The notes: generated by a model not told the origin, from the sequence alone. Counted from the first letter of the stretch, positions 1 through 9,507 are shown. The stretch is DNA of 64,000 nucleotides from Pseudonocardia sp. MH-G8 (GCF_002262885.1 NZ_NKYF01000022.1:62001-126000), one strand, 5' to 3'. Made by a program: numbers and translations.

Positions 1-898
1 GCGCCAGCCACGGCAGGTCCGCGCCGTCGAACCCGACCACGGACAGGTCGTGCGGCACCTGCAGACCGAGCTCGCCGGCGGCCTGCAGCACCCCGGCCGC
101 CAGGATGTCGCTCTGGGCCACGATCGCGGTGGGGCGCCGGTCCGCGGCGACGTCGAGCAGGATCCGCCCGGCGGCGCAGCCCTCGTCCACGGCGTTGCTC
201 GGCGTCTCGTACACCGGAACCGGACCGAACACGTCCTCCACGCCCTCGATGCGGTGCCGCACGTCGCGGTAGTGCGCCCGTGCGCGCCGCTCCGCCGAGA
301 CCGGGCCGCGGGTGCCGTCCAGGCGCAGTGGCATCGCGACGAGATGCACCCGCCGGTGCCCGAGGTCGTAGAGGTGGCGGGCGACGTCGCGGGTGCCGCG
401 ACGGTCGTCGATGTCGACGAGCACGACCCCGTCGACGACCGGACCCTCGACGGCGACGACGGGCACGCCGCGGGCGCGCAGCTGGTCGAGCGCCGGGTCG
501 TCCTCGAGCCCGCAGGTGGCGAAGATGGCCGCGTCCAGCGGGATGCGCGCGATCTGGGTGGTGGACGGGCGCCCGGAGTCCCCCGCGAGCAGCAGGAGCC
601 CCACGTCGTGCGAGCCGAGCACCTCGCTGATCCCGTCGAGCAGCTGCAGGGCCACCGGGTCGCGGAACGCGTAGAGCAGCCGCTCGCCGATGAACGCACC
701 GATGACGCCGCTGCGGCCGCGTCGCAGCGACGCAGCGAGGGGGTCCGGGCCCGCGTAGCCGAGCTCGGCGGCGGCGGCGAGCACCCGGTCGCGGGTGGCC
801 GGGGCGACGCGCGGGCTGTCGGCGAAGGCGAGGGACGCCGTGGACGGGGACACGCCCGCGTGCGCCGCGACGGCGGCGAGCGTCGGACGGGAGGACAT
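1..898 (-). CDS. LacI-family transcriptional regulator (3' end outside window)
   Basis: About 299 codons are visible, read leftward from an ATG at 896-898, and the C-terminus is cut by the window edge. The N-terminus (TLAAVAAHAGVSPSTASLAF, about residues 5-24) is the LacI helix-turn-helix with its hinge. It is followed by a periplasmic-binding-protein-like effector domain (GVIGAFIGERLLYAFRD; later VDIDDRRGTRDVARHLYDLGHRRVHLV; AIVAQSDILAAGVL). Such proteins repress neighbouring sugar or catabolic genes until a small effector binds. It diverges from the MFS-ALDH-GMC operon and a perfect LacI-type palindrome lies between them, so it probably controls that operon and itself. The effector is unknown. 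Confidence 0.9.
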   Translation of the reverse strand, partial: MSSRPTLAAVAAHAGVSPSTASLAFADSPRVAPATRDRVLAAAAELGYAGPDPLAASLRRGRSGVIGAFIGERLLYAFRDPVALQLLDGISEVLGSHDVGLLLLAGDSGRPSTTQIARIPLDAAIFATCGLEDDPALDQLRARGVPVVAVEGPVVDGVVLVDIDDRRGTRDVARHLYDLGHRRVHLVAMPLRLDGTRGPVSAERRARAHYRDVRHRIEGVEDVFGPVPVYETPSNAVDEGCAAGRILLDVAADRRPTAIVAQSDILAAGVLQAAGELGLQVPHDLSVVGFDGADLPWLA

Positions 899-966
899 CC
901 GGGAACGGTAGCGGGATGGGCCACATCTGCGTTGAGCCCGCCGCACGCGCCGCGTACCGTGAACGA

Positions 967-980
967 TCGAATCGATTCGA
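967..980. promoter_or_regulatory. LacI-type operator palindrome
   Basis: TCGAATCGATTCGA is a perfect 14-bp palindrome with the central CG and AA/TT flanks typical of LacI-family operators. It sits 20 bp before the GTG of the MFS gene and 68 bp before the divergent LacI gene. Binding by the adjacent LacI protein is inferred. Confidence 0.6.
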
Positions 981-1000
981 CACATTCGACGGGAGCCGAT

Positions 1001-2197
1001 GTGACCACCAAGGCGCTGCCCTCCGCCGAGGCGTTGAGGGCGCGCACGGCCGTGGCCGTCGCCTTCATCGCGGCGGGCCTGGCGTTCTCGTCGTTCATCG
1101 CGCGCACGCCCGCGCTGCGCGACGCGCTCGGGCTGTCCACCGCGCAGCTCGGCCTGCTGCTGCTGTGCGCCTCGGGTGGGTCGGTGGCCGGGCTGCCGCT
1201 GTCCGGGCCGCTCGTGCACCGGCTCGGGCCGGCCCGCACGGTGCTCGCCGGCGCGCTGTCGCTGACGTCCGGGCTCGCGCTGCTCGCCGTGGGCATGTCG
1301 ATGGGGCAGGTCCTGATCGCGGCGCTCGGCCTGGTCTTCACCGGCCTCGGCACCGGGGTCTGGGACGTCGCCATGAACGTCGAGGGCGCCGACGTGGAGC
1401 GCAGGCTCGGCCGCTCCCTCATGCCCCGGCTGCACGCGGGCTTCAGCCTCGGCACGGTGGCCGGCGCCGCCATCGCCGCGGTGTGCGCCGCCCTCGGCGT
1501 CTCGCTGCCGGTGCAGCTGGTCGGTGTCGTGGTGGCGCTCCCCATCGTCGTCACGCTGGCGGTGCGCCGCTTCCTGCCGGCGCCCGAAGCCGAGCCCGGA
1601 GAGACCTCGTCGGGCTCGGGCGTGCTCGCCGCCTGGCGCGAGCCGCGCACCCTTGCCGTCGGGCTGCTCGTACTCGCGTTCGCGTTCACCGAGGGCTCGG
1701 CGAACGACTGGGCCGCCATCGCGATGGTCGACGGCTACGGGGAGAGCGAGACCCTCGGGGCCATCACGTTCGGGTTCTTCGTCGCGGCGATGACCGTCGG
1801 GCGCATGTTCGGCGGCACGGCGCTGGAGCGCTACGGCCGCGTCCCGGTGCTGCGGGCCACCGCCGTGATCGCGCTGGCCGGCCTGCTGCTGGTGCTGCTC
1901 GGCGGCTCGACGCCCGTCGCGCTCGCCGGCGCCCTGCTCTGGGGGGTCGGGGCCTCGCTGGGCTTCCCGGTGGGCATGAGCGCCGCCGCGGACGACCCGG
2001 CCCGTGCCGCGGCGCGCGTCTCGGTGGTCAGCTCGATCGGCTACACGGCCTTCATCGCGGGCCCGCCGCTGATCGGCCTGCTCGCCGAGAGCACCGGCAT
2101 CCTGCGAGCGCTGTTCGTCGTGCTCGGCGCGCTGCTGCTGGGCCTGCTGGCGGCCGGGGCGACCCGGCCGCTTGCCCCGGCTCGCCCCGTGGACTGA
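1001..2197 (+). CDS. MFS transporter
   Basis: A 398-residue major facilitator with about 12 hydrophobic segments, resembling the YbjJ/fucose-permease-like group. The GTG start at 1001 is chosen because GGGAG lies 5 nt upstream and the first membrane segment follows at once (AVAVAFIAAGLAFSSFIARTP); the longer upstream reading would run through the divergent LacI gene. Signature parts include a loop 2-3 motif (GPLVHRLGPART) and a central loop before SGVLAAWREPRTLAVGLLVL. It is the first gene of an operon with aldehyde dehydrogenase and GMC oxidoreductase genes, so it plausibly imports the alcohol they oxidise. Substrate not deducible. Confidence 0.85.
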   Translation: MTTKALPSAEALRARTAVAVAFIAAGLAFSSFIARTPALRDALGLSTAQLGLLLLCASGGSVAGLPLSGPLVHRLGPARTVLAGALSLTSGLALLAVGMSMGQVLIAALGLVFTGLGTGVWDVAMNVEGADVERRLGRSLMPRLHAGFSLGTVAGAAIAAVCAALGVSLPVQLVGVVVALPIVVTLAVRRFLPAPEAEPGETSSGSGVLAAWREPRTLAVGLLVLAFAFTEGSANDWAAIAMVDGYGESETLGAITFGFFVAAMTVGRMFGGTALERYGRVPVLRATAVIALAGLLLVLLGGSTPVALAGALLWGVGASLGFPVGMSAAADDPARAAARVSVVSSIGYTAFIAGPPLIGLLAESTGILRALFVVLGALLLGLLAAGATRPLAPARPVD

Positions 2198-2263
2198 CGC
2201 GCCCGGCCCGCGATCCCCGGCGCTCCCGCTTGACGTCCGCGAGTTCTCGAGGACGATCAGCGG

Positions 2264-3736
2264 GTGCCCAGCCTCTTCATCGACGGTCAGTGGACGTCCG
2301 GCTCCGGCGGCAGCGCCGAGGTCGTCAACCCGTTCGACGCCTCCGTGTTCGAGACGGTCGACCAGGCCGGACCCGACGACGTCGAGCGCGCGGTGGCCGC
2401 GGCGCGGGCGGCGTTCGACACCGGCCCGTGGCCCGGCACCCCGGTCGGCGAACGCGGCGCGTTGCTGCACCGGGTGGCCGACCTGCTCCAGCGCGACAAG
2501 GAGGAGATCGCGCGGGTCGAGACCCTCGACACAGGCAAGACCCTGGTCGAGAGCCGCATCGACGTGGACGACGTCACCGCCGTGTTCCGCTACTACGCCG
2601 GCCTCGCGGGCAAGGACACCGGACGCCTCGTCGACACCGGCAACCCGGCCGTCGTGAGCCGGGTGGTGCACGAACCGGTCGGGGTCTGCGTGCTGATCAC
2701 ACCGTGGAACTACCCGCTGCTGCAGCTGTCGTGGAAGGTCGCGCCCGCGCTCGCGGCCGGCAACACCGTGGTCATCAAGCCGAGCGAGGTCACCCCGCTG
2801 ACGTCGGTGCTGCTCGTGCGGCTGCTGGAGGAGGCGGGCGCGCCGCGCGGTGTGGTCAACATCCTGCTCGGCGAGGGCCGGACCGTTGGTGCCCCGCTGT
2901 CCGAGCACCCGGACGTGGACATGGTCAGCTTCACCGGCGGCCTCGCCACCGGGCAGGCGATCATGCGGGCCGCCGCGACGACCGTGAAACGGGTCGCGGT
3001 GGAGCTCGGCGGCAAGAACCCGAACATCGTCTTCGCGGACACCGATTTCGAGACCGTCGTCGACAACGCCCTCACCGCGGTCTTCCTGCACGCGGGCCAG
3101 GTGTGCTCGGCCGGCACCCGGCTGATCGTCGAGGACGCGCTGCACGACGACCTCGTCGCGGAGCTCGCGCGGCGCGCCGACCGCATCCGGCTGGGCAACG
3201 GGTTGGACAAGGACACGGAGTCGGGCCCGCTGGTCTCGGCCGCGCAGCTGGCGAAGATCGAGGACTTCGTGGCGTCGGCGCGGGCCGAGGGCGCCCGGGT
3301 GGTGGCGGGCGGGCACCGGCCGGAGGAGCCCGGGTTGCGCAACGGGTTCTTCTACCGGCCCACGGTCATCGCCGACGTGCGCCGCGACATGCGGGTGATC
3401 CGCGAGGAGACCTTCGGCCCGATCCTCACCGTCGAGCGGTTCACGAGCGAGGAGGAGGCGATCGCGCTGGGCAACGACACCGAGTACGGGCTGTCCGGCG
3501 CCGTCTGGACCGGCGACGCGGGCCGCGCCGAACGCGTCGCCCGCGCCCTGCGGCACGGCACGGTGTGGATCAACGACTTCGGGCCGTACTTCCCGGGTGC
3601 GGAGTGGGGCGGCTTCAAGCGGTCCGGCAACGGGCGCGAGCTCGGCCCCACCGGCCTGGCCGAGTACCAGGAGCACAAGCACATCTGGCACAACACCCAG
3701 CCAGGTCCGGCGGGCTGGTTCACAGGGGGCGTGTGA
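2264..3736 (+). CDS. Aldehyde dehydrogenase (betaine-aldehyde-dehydrogenase-like)
   Basis: A 490-residue NAD(P)-dependent aldehyde dehydrogenase of normal family length. Visible landmarks are TPWNYP (from residue 146), IKPSE (171-175), the general-base Glu247 in VELGGKNPN and the nucleophile Cys281 in GQVCSAGTR. It oxidises an aldehyde to its acid in the cytosol. The GTG start at 2264 gives the usual short N-terminus (FIDGQW). The stop overlaps the next gene's ATG by one base, so translation is coupled. Pairing with a GMC alcohol oxidoreductase gives a two-step alcohol-to-acid path, as in choline-to-betaine (BetB/BetA), but another alcohol is equally possible. Confidence 0.9.
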   Translation: MPSLFIDGQWTSGSGGSAEVVNPFDASVFETVDQAGPDDVERAVAAARAAFDTGPWPGTPVGERGALLHRVADLLQRDKEEIARVETLDTGKTLVESRIDVDDVTAVFRYYAGLAGKDTGRLVDTGNPAVVSRVVHEPVGVCVLITPWNYPLLQLSWKVAPALAAGNTVVIKPSEVTPLTSVLLVRLLEEAGAPRGVVNILLGEGRTVGAPLSEHPDVDMVSFTGGLATGQAIMRAAATTVKRVAVELGGKNPNIVFADTDFETVVDNALTAVFLHAGQVCSAGTRLIVEDALHDDLVAELARRADRIRLGNGLDKDTESGPLVSAAQLAKIEDFVASARAEGARVVAGGHRPEEPGLRNGFFYRPTVIADVRRDMRVIREETFGPILTVERFTSEEEAIALGNDTEYGLSGAVWTGDAGRAERVARALRHGTVWINDFGPYFPGAEWGGFKRSGNGRELGPTGLAEYQEHKHIWHNTQPGPAGWFTGGV

Positions 3737-5289
3737 TGACCGACGCGTTCGACTACGTCGTCGTCGGGGGTGGGTCGTCGGGGTGCGCGCTCGCCGCCCG
3801 CCTGTCCGAGGACCCGGACACCACCGTGTGCCTGCTGGAGGCCGGCCCGTCCGACGTGGACAACCCGGTGATCCTCAAGCTCACCGACTGGATGGCGCTG
3901 CTCGACTCCGGCTACGACTGGGACTACCTGGTCGAGCCGCAGGAACGCGGCAACAGCTTCCTGCGCCACGCACGTGCGAAGGTGCTCGGCGGCTGCTCGT
4001 CGCACAACTCCTGCATCGCGTTCTGGACGCCCCGCGAGGACCTCGACGAGTGGGCCGCGGCCGGTTGCGAGGGCTGGAGCGCCGACGAGTGCTGGCCGCT
4101 CATCGCGCGGCTGGAGAACAACGACGGCCCCTGGGACGGGCATGGCCGCAACGGCCCCGTCACGATCATGCAGGTCGCGCCGGACGACCCGTGTGGGGTG
4201 GCGCTGCTGGAGGCGGCCGCAGCCGTCGGGCTGCCCACCGTCCGGTTCAACGAGGGCGCCACCGTCTGCGAAGGCGCGGGGTTCTTCCAGATCAACCGCG
4301 AGCCCGACGGCACGCGCGCGTCGTCCTCCCGCTCCTACCTGCACCCGATCCTGGGCACGCGTCCGAACCTGGAGGTGCGGACGGGGGCGTGGGCGTCGCG
4401 GGTGCTCTTCGACGGGGCCCGCGCCACGGGCGTGGAGTACCAGCAGGACATCGGCCCGGGCCGGCGCACGGTGACGGCCCGCAGGGAGGTCGTGCTCAGC
4501 ACAGGCGCGATCGACACCCCGAAGCTGCTCATGCTCTCGGGCATCGGGCCCGCCGAGCACCTGCGCGAGTTCGGGATCGACGTGCGGGTGGACGCACCGG
4601 GCGTCGGCGCGAACCTGGACGACCACGTCGAGGGCCTCGTGATGTGGGAGGCCGCGCAGCCCATGGTCACCCGCTCCACGCAGTGGTGGGAGATCGGGCT
4701 GTTCACCCGCACCCGCGAGGACCTGGACCGCCCGGACCTGATGATGCACTACGGATCGGTGCCGTTCGACCTGAACACGGTGCGTTGGGGCTACCCGACC
4801 ACCGACAACGGGTTCTGCCTCACCCCGAACGTCACCCGCGGACGGTCCCGGGGCACGGTGCGGCTGCGCACCCGCGACTTCCGTGACCGCCCCCGCGTCG
4901 ACCCGCGCTACTTCACCGACCCGGACGGGCACGACATGCGCGTCATGCTCACCGGGGTGCGGCTGGCCCGCCGCATCGCCGAGCAGGAGCAGCTGAAGGG
5001 ATGGGTGGCGCGGGAGCTCACACCCGGCCCGGAGGCGGTCACCGACGACGAGCTCGCCGACTACGTCGCGAAGACCCACAACACCGTCTACCACCCGGCC
5101 GGCACGGCGAAGATGGGCCCGGCCACGGATCCGGCCGCCGTCGTGGACCCGCAGCTGCGCGTACGCGGCGTCGAGGGCCTGCGGGTGGCTGACGCGTCGA
5201 TCCTGCCGTTCCTGCCCGCGATCAACCCGAACATCACCTGCATGATGATCGGGGAGAAGGCGAGCGACCTGCTGCGCGCGGCCCCCTGA
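3736..5289 (+). CDS. GMC-family FAD oxidoreductase (choline-dehydrogenase-like)
   Basis: A 517-residue flavoprotein that oxidises primary alcohols. The N-terminal dinucleotide-binding GGGSSG (residues 11-16) and the ribose-binding Glu35 are present. The first GMC signature (KVLGGCSSHN) and second signature (STGAIDTPKLLMLSGIGP) are clear, as is the catalytic pair His453 (HPAGT) and Asn497 (NPN). There is no signal peptide. It overlaps the aldehyde dehydrogenase stop by one base and ends in a strong bidirectional hairpin, so it closes the operon. It probably feeds aldehyde to the upstream dehydrogenase; choline is the best-known substrate of this pairing but is not shown here. Confidence 0.9.
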   Translation: MTDAFDYVVVGGGSSGCALAARLSEDPDTTVCLLEAGPSDVDNPVILKLTDWMALLDSGYDWDYLVEPQERGNSFLRHARAKVLGGCSSHNSCIAFWTPREDLDEWAAAGCEGWSADECWPLIARLENNDGPWDGHGRNGPVTIMQVAPDDPCGVALLEAAAAVGLPTVRFNEGATVCEGAGFFQINREPDGTRASSSRSYLHPILGTRPNLEVRTGAWASRVLFDGARATGVEYQQDIGPGRRTVTARREVVLSTGAIDTPKLLMLSGIGPAEHLREFGIDVRVDAPGVGANLDDHVEGLVMWEAAQPMVTRSTQWWEIGLFTRTREDLDRPDLMMHYGSVPFDLNTVRWGYPTTDNGFCLTPNVTRGRSRGTVRLRTRDFRDRPRVDPRYFTDPDGHDMRVMLTGVRLARRIAEQEQLKGWVARELTPGPEAVTDDELADYVAKTHNTVYHPAGTAKMGPATDPAAVVDPQLRVRGVEGLRVADASILPFLPAINPNITCMMIGEKASDLLRAAP

Positions 5290-5290
5290 G

Positions 5291-5341
5291 CAACGAACGG
5301 CACTCTCGTCGACACCTAGCCGACGAGAGTGCCGCTCGTTG
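5291..5341. terminator. Bidirectional hairpin between convergent genes
   Basis: The arms at 5291-5311 and 5321-5341 pair over 21 bp with one mismatch around a 9-nt loop. No T tract follows. The hairpin spans the gap between the GMC gene and the opposing SARP regulator, whose stop codon (5316-5318) lies in the loop. Confidence 0.75.
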
Positions 5342-8300
5342 CGTGGGGAGGTGCGCGTACGGCGGTCGCCGCCGCGTTCACCAGCTCGTCCGGCGCTTCT
5401 TCCGCGCCTTTCGCGAACTCGTCGGTGAACTCCGGCTCGCCCAGTGCGCGTGTGGCCGCGGTGGTGATGCGGTCGACGTCGCCGCGCTCCGCGGGTGGGA
5501 GGGGCGCGCCGACACCCTGGCGGGCCGCCGCCGCTGCCCCGAGCAGCCGCGCGGCGTGGCGTGGCGCTCCGGCGAGCGCGACCGCACCGGCGAGACCCTC
5601 CAGGGCGAGCGCCAGTGCCCGCGGATCACCGGTGCGGCGCGCGACCGCATGGCCCTCGAGCTGCAGCCGGACGGCCGTGTGGGCGTCGCCGCGCAACTCG
5701 GCGACGAACCCCAGCTCCGCCCGGATCAGGGTGGTGCCGGGCTCGGCAGCGGTGCCGCGGTGCCACGCGAGGACCGTGCGCAGGTGCTCCTCGGCGGTGT
5801 CGAGGTCGCCGGTGCGGCGGGCGCCGAGGGCGAGGCCGGTGAGCGCGTAGATGCGGCCGGGCGCGAACCCGTGCGCGACCGCCATCGCGACGGCCCGCCG
5901 GTGCAGCGTCTCCGCCTCGGCGAACCGCCGTTGGAGCAGGGCCGCACGGCCCAGCCACGACAGCTGGTAGGAGACCTCCGCCCACAGCCCGAGCTCCTCG
6001 GCCATGCGCAGGCCGGCCTGGTGCTGCGCGGCGGTACGCGCGTACTCGCCGACGTACTCGGCGAGCGCGCCGAGCGCGAACGTGGCCTGCACCTGCCCCC
6101 AGCGGTCGCCCACCTCGCGGAACAGGGCGGCCGCCCGCTCGGCCTGCGCCCGGGCGTCGGGGAGGTGGCCCTGCGCGGTGACCTGGCTGACCCGGTCGGC
6201 GAGCGCCGCCGCGATGCCCCACCGGTCGCCGACGGCCTCGGCGGTGGCGAGCGCGGCGGAGGTGAGTGGCACCGCCCGCGGGTCGGCCACGGTGGTGAGC
6301 GCGTGGCCCAGGAACCACTGCGTGCGGGCGCGGGCCGGCGGGTCGGTGAGCTCGGACAGGTCGAGCGCCGCCTCGTCGGGTGGCTCGCCGTCGAGGACGC
6401 GGAGCGCGGCGAGCCATGCCGCGGCCTGGGTGCGCGCGGCGGCGGGCGCGGCACCGGGAACGGCCAACGCGGCGCGCAGGGACCGGGTGGCCTCGGCGGT
6501 GCGCCCGCGCAGGAACCAGTACCAGCACAGCGCCTGCACCAGTCGCAACGCAGGCGCGGCGCCGTCGGCCTGTTGGGCCAGGTGGTCGACCGCGGTGCGC
6601 AGGTTCGCCGCCTCCGCGTCGAGCTGCTCCAGCCACCGCTGCTGGTCGGGGCCCCGCAGCTCCGGCTCCGCATGCTCGACGAGGGCGAGGTGGTGGTGGC
6701 TGTGGCGCTGTCGGACGAGCTCGAGCTCCCCCGCTTCGGCCATGCGCTCGAGGCCGTAGGCGGCGACCGTCTCCAGCAGCCGGAACCGCGGCCCGGCGCC
6801 GGAACCGGGCTGGGCGCCGGACTGGGCGACCACGAGCGAGCGGTCGACGAGGCGGGCCAGCAGGTCGAGGACCTCGTCGGCGCCGACTCCGCCGCCGGCG
6901 CACACCGCCTCGGCGCCCGCCAGATCGCACCCCTCGGGGTGGACGGCGAGGCGGCGCAGCACGATCCGCTCGGCGTCGGTGAGCAGCTCCCAACTCCAGT
7001 CGATCACCGCGCGCAGCGTGCGCTGACGGTCGGGCGCGCCTCGCGGGCCGTTCGTGAGCAGGGCGAACCGGTTGTCGAGGCGGACCAGCACCTCGTGCAC
7101 GCCGAGCGCGCGCACCCGGCTCGCGGCCAGCTCCAGCGCGAGCGGGAGCCCGTCGAGACGCCGGCAGATCGTGGCGACGGCCGGAGCGGTGGCGTCGTCG
7201 AGGACGAACCCGGGCGCGGACGCCGCGGCCCGCTCGGCGAACAGCTGCACCGCGCTCGACGCCCGCGCGGCCGCGAGGTCCGTGGCCGCCGGCAGCGCCA
7301 GGGGCGGGACCTCCCACAGCACCTCGCCCGGTACGCCGAGCGGCTCCCGGCTGGTGGCGAGGATGCGCAGGTCGGGAGCGGCCTGCAGCAGGCGCTCGGC
7401 CAGCGCGGCGACCGGCTCGACGACCTGCTCGCAGTTGTCGAGCAGCAGCAACAACCCGCTCCCGGCCACGGCCTCACCGATCCGGGCGACGAGATCGGCC
7501 GGACCCGCCGCCGCGGCCGCGCGCACGCCGAGCGCGGCGGCCACCACCTCGACGACCCGGTCGCCCGCCGGGCAGTGGGCCTCCGGGCAGACCTGCCGGT
7601 CGAGCCCCGCGAGCTCCACGAGGCACACGTCGTCGGCCTCCGGAGACGCGCGCGCGACCGCGGCCGCGAGCCGGGTCTTCCCGACCCCGCCCGGCCCGGT
7701 CAGCGTGACCAGCCGCGCGGCGGCCAGCCGTTCCTGCACCTGCCGGACCGCGGTGTCGCGGCCCACCAACTCGGTGAGCGGAACCGGGACGCCACGGAGC
7801 GCGGCAGTGCCCTGGCCGGGCGCCGGATCCGGTGGTGTCGAGTCGGGTGGTGTCGCGCCAGGTGGAGTCGAGCCAGGTGGCCTCGTATCGGGCGTTGCCG
7901 GACCTGTCCGTGCCGCCGCCTGCGGCCCCGGAACGTGCGGTGCCCCGACGTGGGCAGCCCGGGCCTGCGCTGCCGGCGCCGGACCCGCCCGTCCCGGGCC
8001 CTGCTGCGGCGGCTCCGACAGCGCCGGATCCTGCGCGAGGACCGCCCGTTGCAGCGCGGTGATCTCCGGACCGGGTTCGAGCCCGAGCTCGGCGACGAGC
8101 CCGCCCCGCAGCTCCGCGAACGCCGCGAGGGCCTCGCCCTGCCGTCCTGCGCGGTAGAGGGCGCGCATCTGCGTGGCGCGCAGCCTTTCGCGCAGGGGAT
8201 GGCGTGCGACGAGGTCGCCGAGCTCGGCGACGAGCGGGCCGAGCTCCGCGCGACCGAGCCGGAGCCGGGCCTCGGCGCGATCCTCCTCCGCGGCCAGCCG

Positions 8301-8771
8301 CTCCTCCTCAAGCCGGCGGGCGGCGACCACGGCGAACGGCTCGGCGTCCACGTCGGCGAGGGCGGGCCCGCGCCACAGCGCCAGCGCATCGGCGAGCAGG
8401 GCCGCGCGGACCGCGGGATCAGCGGCGGCGCGGGCCTGCGCCGTGAGCGTGCGGAGGCGGTGGACGTCGAGCGCACCCTCCTCGAGGCGCAGCAGGTAGC
8501 CGGGCGGCTGGCGGACCACGAGCCGGCGACCGCCGGGCTCGGCCCGCTCCAGGGTCCGGCGCAGCTGCGAGACCTTGGTCTGCAGCGTGTTGAGCGGGTT
8601 GCCGGGCTCCTGCGCACCCCACAGGTGTTCGACGAGCCGCTCGACGGCAACCGGACGCCCCTCGTTGACCAGGAGATCGGCCAGCAGAACACGCACCTTC
8701 CGCTCGGGCACCCGCACCGGGCGGCCGTCGGCCGTCCAGACGGCCACCGGGCCGAGCACTCCGAAGCGCAC
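5316..8771 (-). CDS. SARP/AfsR-like regulator: BTAD, NB-ARC and TPR domains
   Basis: About 1151 residues from a GTG at 8769-8771 (FGVLGPVAVWTADGRPV is the usual SARP N-terminus; the frame stays open upstream but that part is arginine-rich and unlike a protein). Residues 1-250 form the OmpR-type DNA-binding and bacterial transcriptional activator domains. A Pro/Thr-rich linker of repeated TPPG/TPPD units follows. The ATPase has a P-loop (LTGPGGVGKTRLAAAVA), Walker B (LLLLDNCEQV) and TSREPL sensor. The C-terminal third is TPR-like. Such proteins are signal-gated activators of secondary metabolism or stress genes. It is monocistronic and faces 1 kb of gene-free DNA. Target unknown. Confidence 0.9.
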   Translation of the reverse strand: MRFGVLGPVAVWTADGRPVRVPERKVRVLLADLLVNEGRPVAVERLVEHLWGAQEPGNPLNTLQTKVSQLRRTLERAEPGGRRLVVRQPPGYLLRLEEGALDVHRLRTLTAQARAAADPAVRAALLADALALWRGPALADVDAEPFAVVAARRLEEERLAAEEDRAEARLRLGRAELGPLVAELGDLVARHPLRERLRATQMRALYRAGRQGEALAAFAELRGGLVAELGLEPGPEITALQRAVLAQDPALSEPPQQGPGRAGPAPAAQARAAHVGAPHVPGPQAAARTGPATPDTRPPGSTPPGATPPDSTPPDPAPGQGTAALRGVPVPLTELVGRDTAVRQVQERLAAARLVTLTGPGGVGKTRLAAAVARASPEADDVCLVELAGLDRQVCPEAHCPAGDRVVEVVAAALGVRAAAAAGPADLVARIGEAVAGSGLLLLLDNCEQVVEPVAALAERLLQAAPDLRILATSREPLGVPGEVLWEVPPLALPAATDLAAARASSAVQLFAERAAASAPGFVLDDATAPAVATICRRLDGLPLALELAASRVRALGVHEVLVRLDNRFALLTNGPRGAPDRQRTLRAVIDWSWELLTDAERIVLRRLAVHPEGCDLAGAEAVCAGGGVGADEVLDLLARLVDRSLVVAQSGAQPGSGAGPRFRLLETVAAYGLERMAEAGELELVRQRHSHHHLALVEHAEPELRGPDQQRWLEQLDAEAANLRTAVDHLAQQADGAAPALRLVQALCWYWFLRGRTAEATRSLRAALAVPGAAPAAARTQAAAWLAALRVLDGEPPDEAALDLSELTDPPARARTQWFLGHALTTVADPRAVPLTSAALATAEAVGDRWGIAAALADRVSQVTAQGHLPDARAQAERAAALFREVGDRWGQVQATFALGALAEYVGEYARTAAQHQAGLRMAEELGLWAEVSYQLSWLGRAALLQRRFAEAETLHRRAVAMAVAHGFAPGRIYALTGLALGARRTGDLDTAEEHLRTVLAWHRGTAAEPGTTLIRAELGFVAELRGDAHTAVRLQLEGHAVARRTGDPRALALALEGLAGAVALAGAPRHAARLLGAAAAARQGVGAPLPPAERGDVDRITTAATRALGEPEFTDEFAKGAEEAPDELVNAAATAVRAPPHATSGTLVG

Positions 8772-9043
8772 GTCACCACGGTAACGAGCGGCACCGACAG
8801 GACCGCGGCGCGTGCACACCCGCCACCGACCTCCCCGGCACCATCCGCCCGACTCGCGTGCAGGGCGCGCCTCGAATCGCGCTTCCAGGTCGCGAGCAGC
8901 GCCCAGGCGGTGAGCGGCGCGCCCTGGCGGCGAGCAGCGCGCACCCGGACCGCGTCTCGCGCGCACTCGGGAGCGACTCGCGCGCTCGGTCGGGGAACTC
9001 GTGCACGGTCGTGACGCGGCGCGTCGTCGTGGCCGCGACCCAC

Positions 9044-9085
9044 GTCACTGGGGCAGCGACTCGCGTCACTGGGGCAGCGACTCGC
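9044..9085. repeat. 21-bp direct tandem repeat, two copies
   Basis: The unit GTCACTGGGGCAGCGACTCG followed by C occurs twice head to tail (9044-9064 and 9065-9085) without mismatch, in a stretch rich in GCGACTCGC words. Confidence 0.8.
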
Positions 9086-9193
9086 GTTCAGGCGGACGCG
9101 ACTCGCCCGCAACGGAGCCGCGACTCGCGGGGCGCTCCTCCGCCCCCGCCGGGCCGCCTACTCGCGCACGGTTTCGCTCCGCGCCAACGCCCG

Positions 9194-9257
9194 TGATCGT
9201 TCCGAGGTCGAGCTCATCGCCCCGACGAGGGCGAACAGCTCGATCTGGGAACGATCA
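9194..9257. repeat. Palindromic element, copy A
   Basis: The ends TGATCGTTCC (9194-9203) and GGAACGATCA (9248-9257) are exact inverted repeats. Inside, AGGTCGAGCT and AGCTCGATCT pair with one mismatch, giving a 64-bp interrupted hairpin. It is closely related to copy B, which starts 71 bp downstream. Confidence 0.75.
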
Positions 9258-9264
9258 TCGGTCG

Positions 9265-9330
9265 TTGATCGGTCCGAGGTCGAGGCGATCGCCCTTCTCG
9301 GGGCGATGAGCTGGATCTGGGAACGATCAA
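9265..9330. repeat. Palindromic element, copy B
   Basis: TTGATCGGTCC (9265-9275) and GGAACGATCAA (9320-9330) form the ends of a 66-bp imperfect palindrome. An inner CGCCC/GGGCG stem is present. Long identical stretches with copy A (CCGAGGTCGAG, GATCTGGGAACGATCA) show that the two share an origin. Confidence 0.75.
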
Positions 9331-9415
9331 CGGCTCGGTCGGGCACGCGCGGACCCGGGATCGCCCGCTCGGTGCGAGCCGGTGAGTGCGAAGCCCCGGT
9401 CCGGCCACACCCACC

Positions 9416-9481
9416 CATGATCGCCGATTCGGTGCACTGGCGGCAGCGTGTCGCCGTCCCTGCACCCGTTCGGTGATCATG
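9416..9481. repeat. Palindromic element, copy C
   Basis: Arms 9416-9436 and 9461-9481 pair over 21 bp with four mismatches (CATGATC..CCGA....GGTGCA). The core GATCGCC-n-TGCA pattern is shared with the elements at 9508, 39140 and 42456. Confidence 0.7.
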
Positions 9482-9507
9482 GCCTATGGCGGCCTGGCCG
9501 GCAGCTG

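Noticed and set aside
916-5289. A very long open frame covering the MFS, ALDH and GMC genes
   Set aside because: Only its last third (the GMC protein) looks like a protein; the earlier part is Arg/Gly-rich shadow translation of the MFS and aldehyde dehydrogenase genes, which have clear starts and motifs in other frames.
5343-9014. A long plus-strand open frame opposite the SARP regulator
   Set aside because: It has no domains, is rich in Arg/Gly/Gln as expected of an antisense frame in high-GC DNA, and lies over intact SARP, NB-ARC and TPR motifs on the minus strand.
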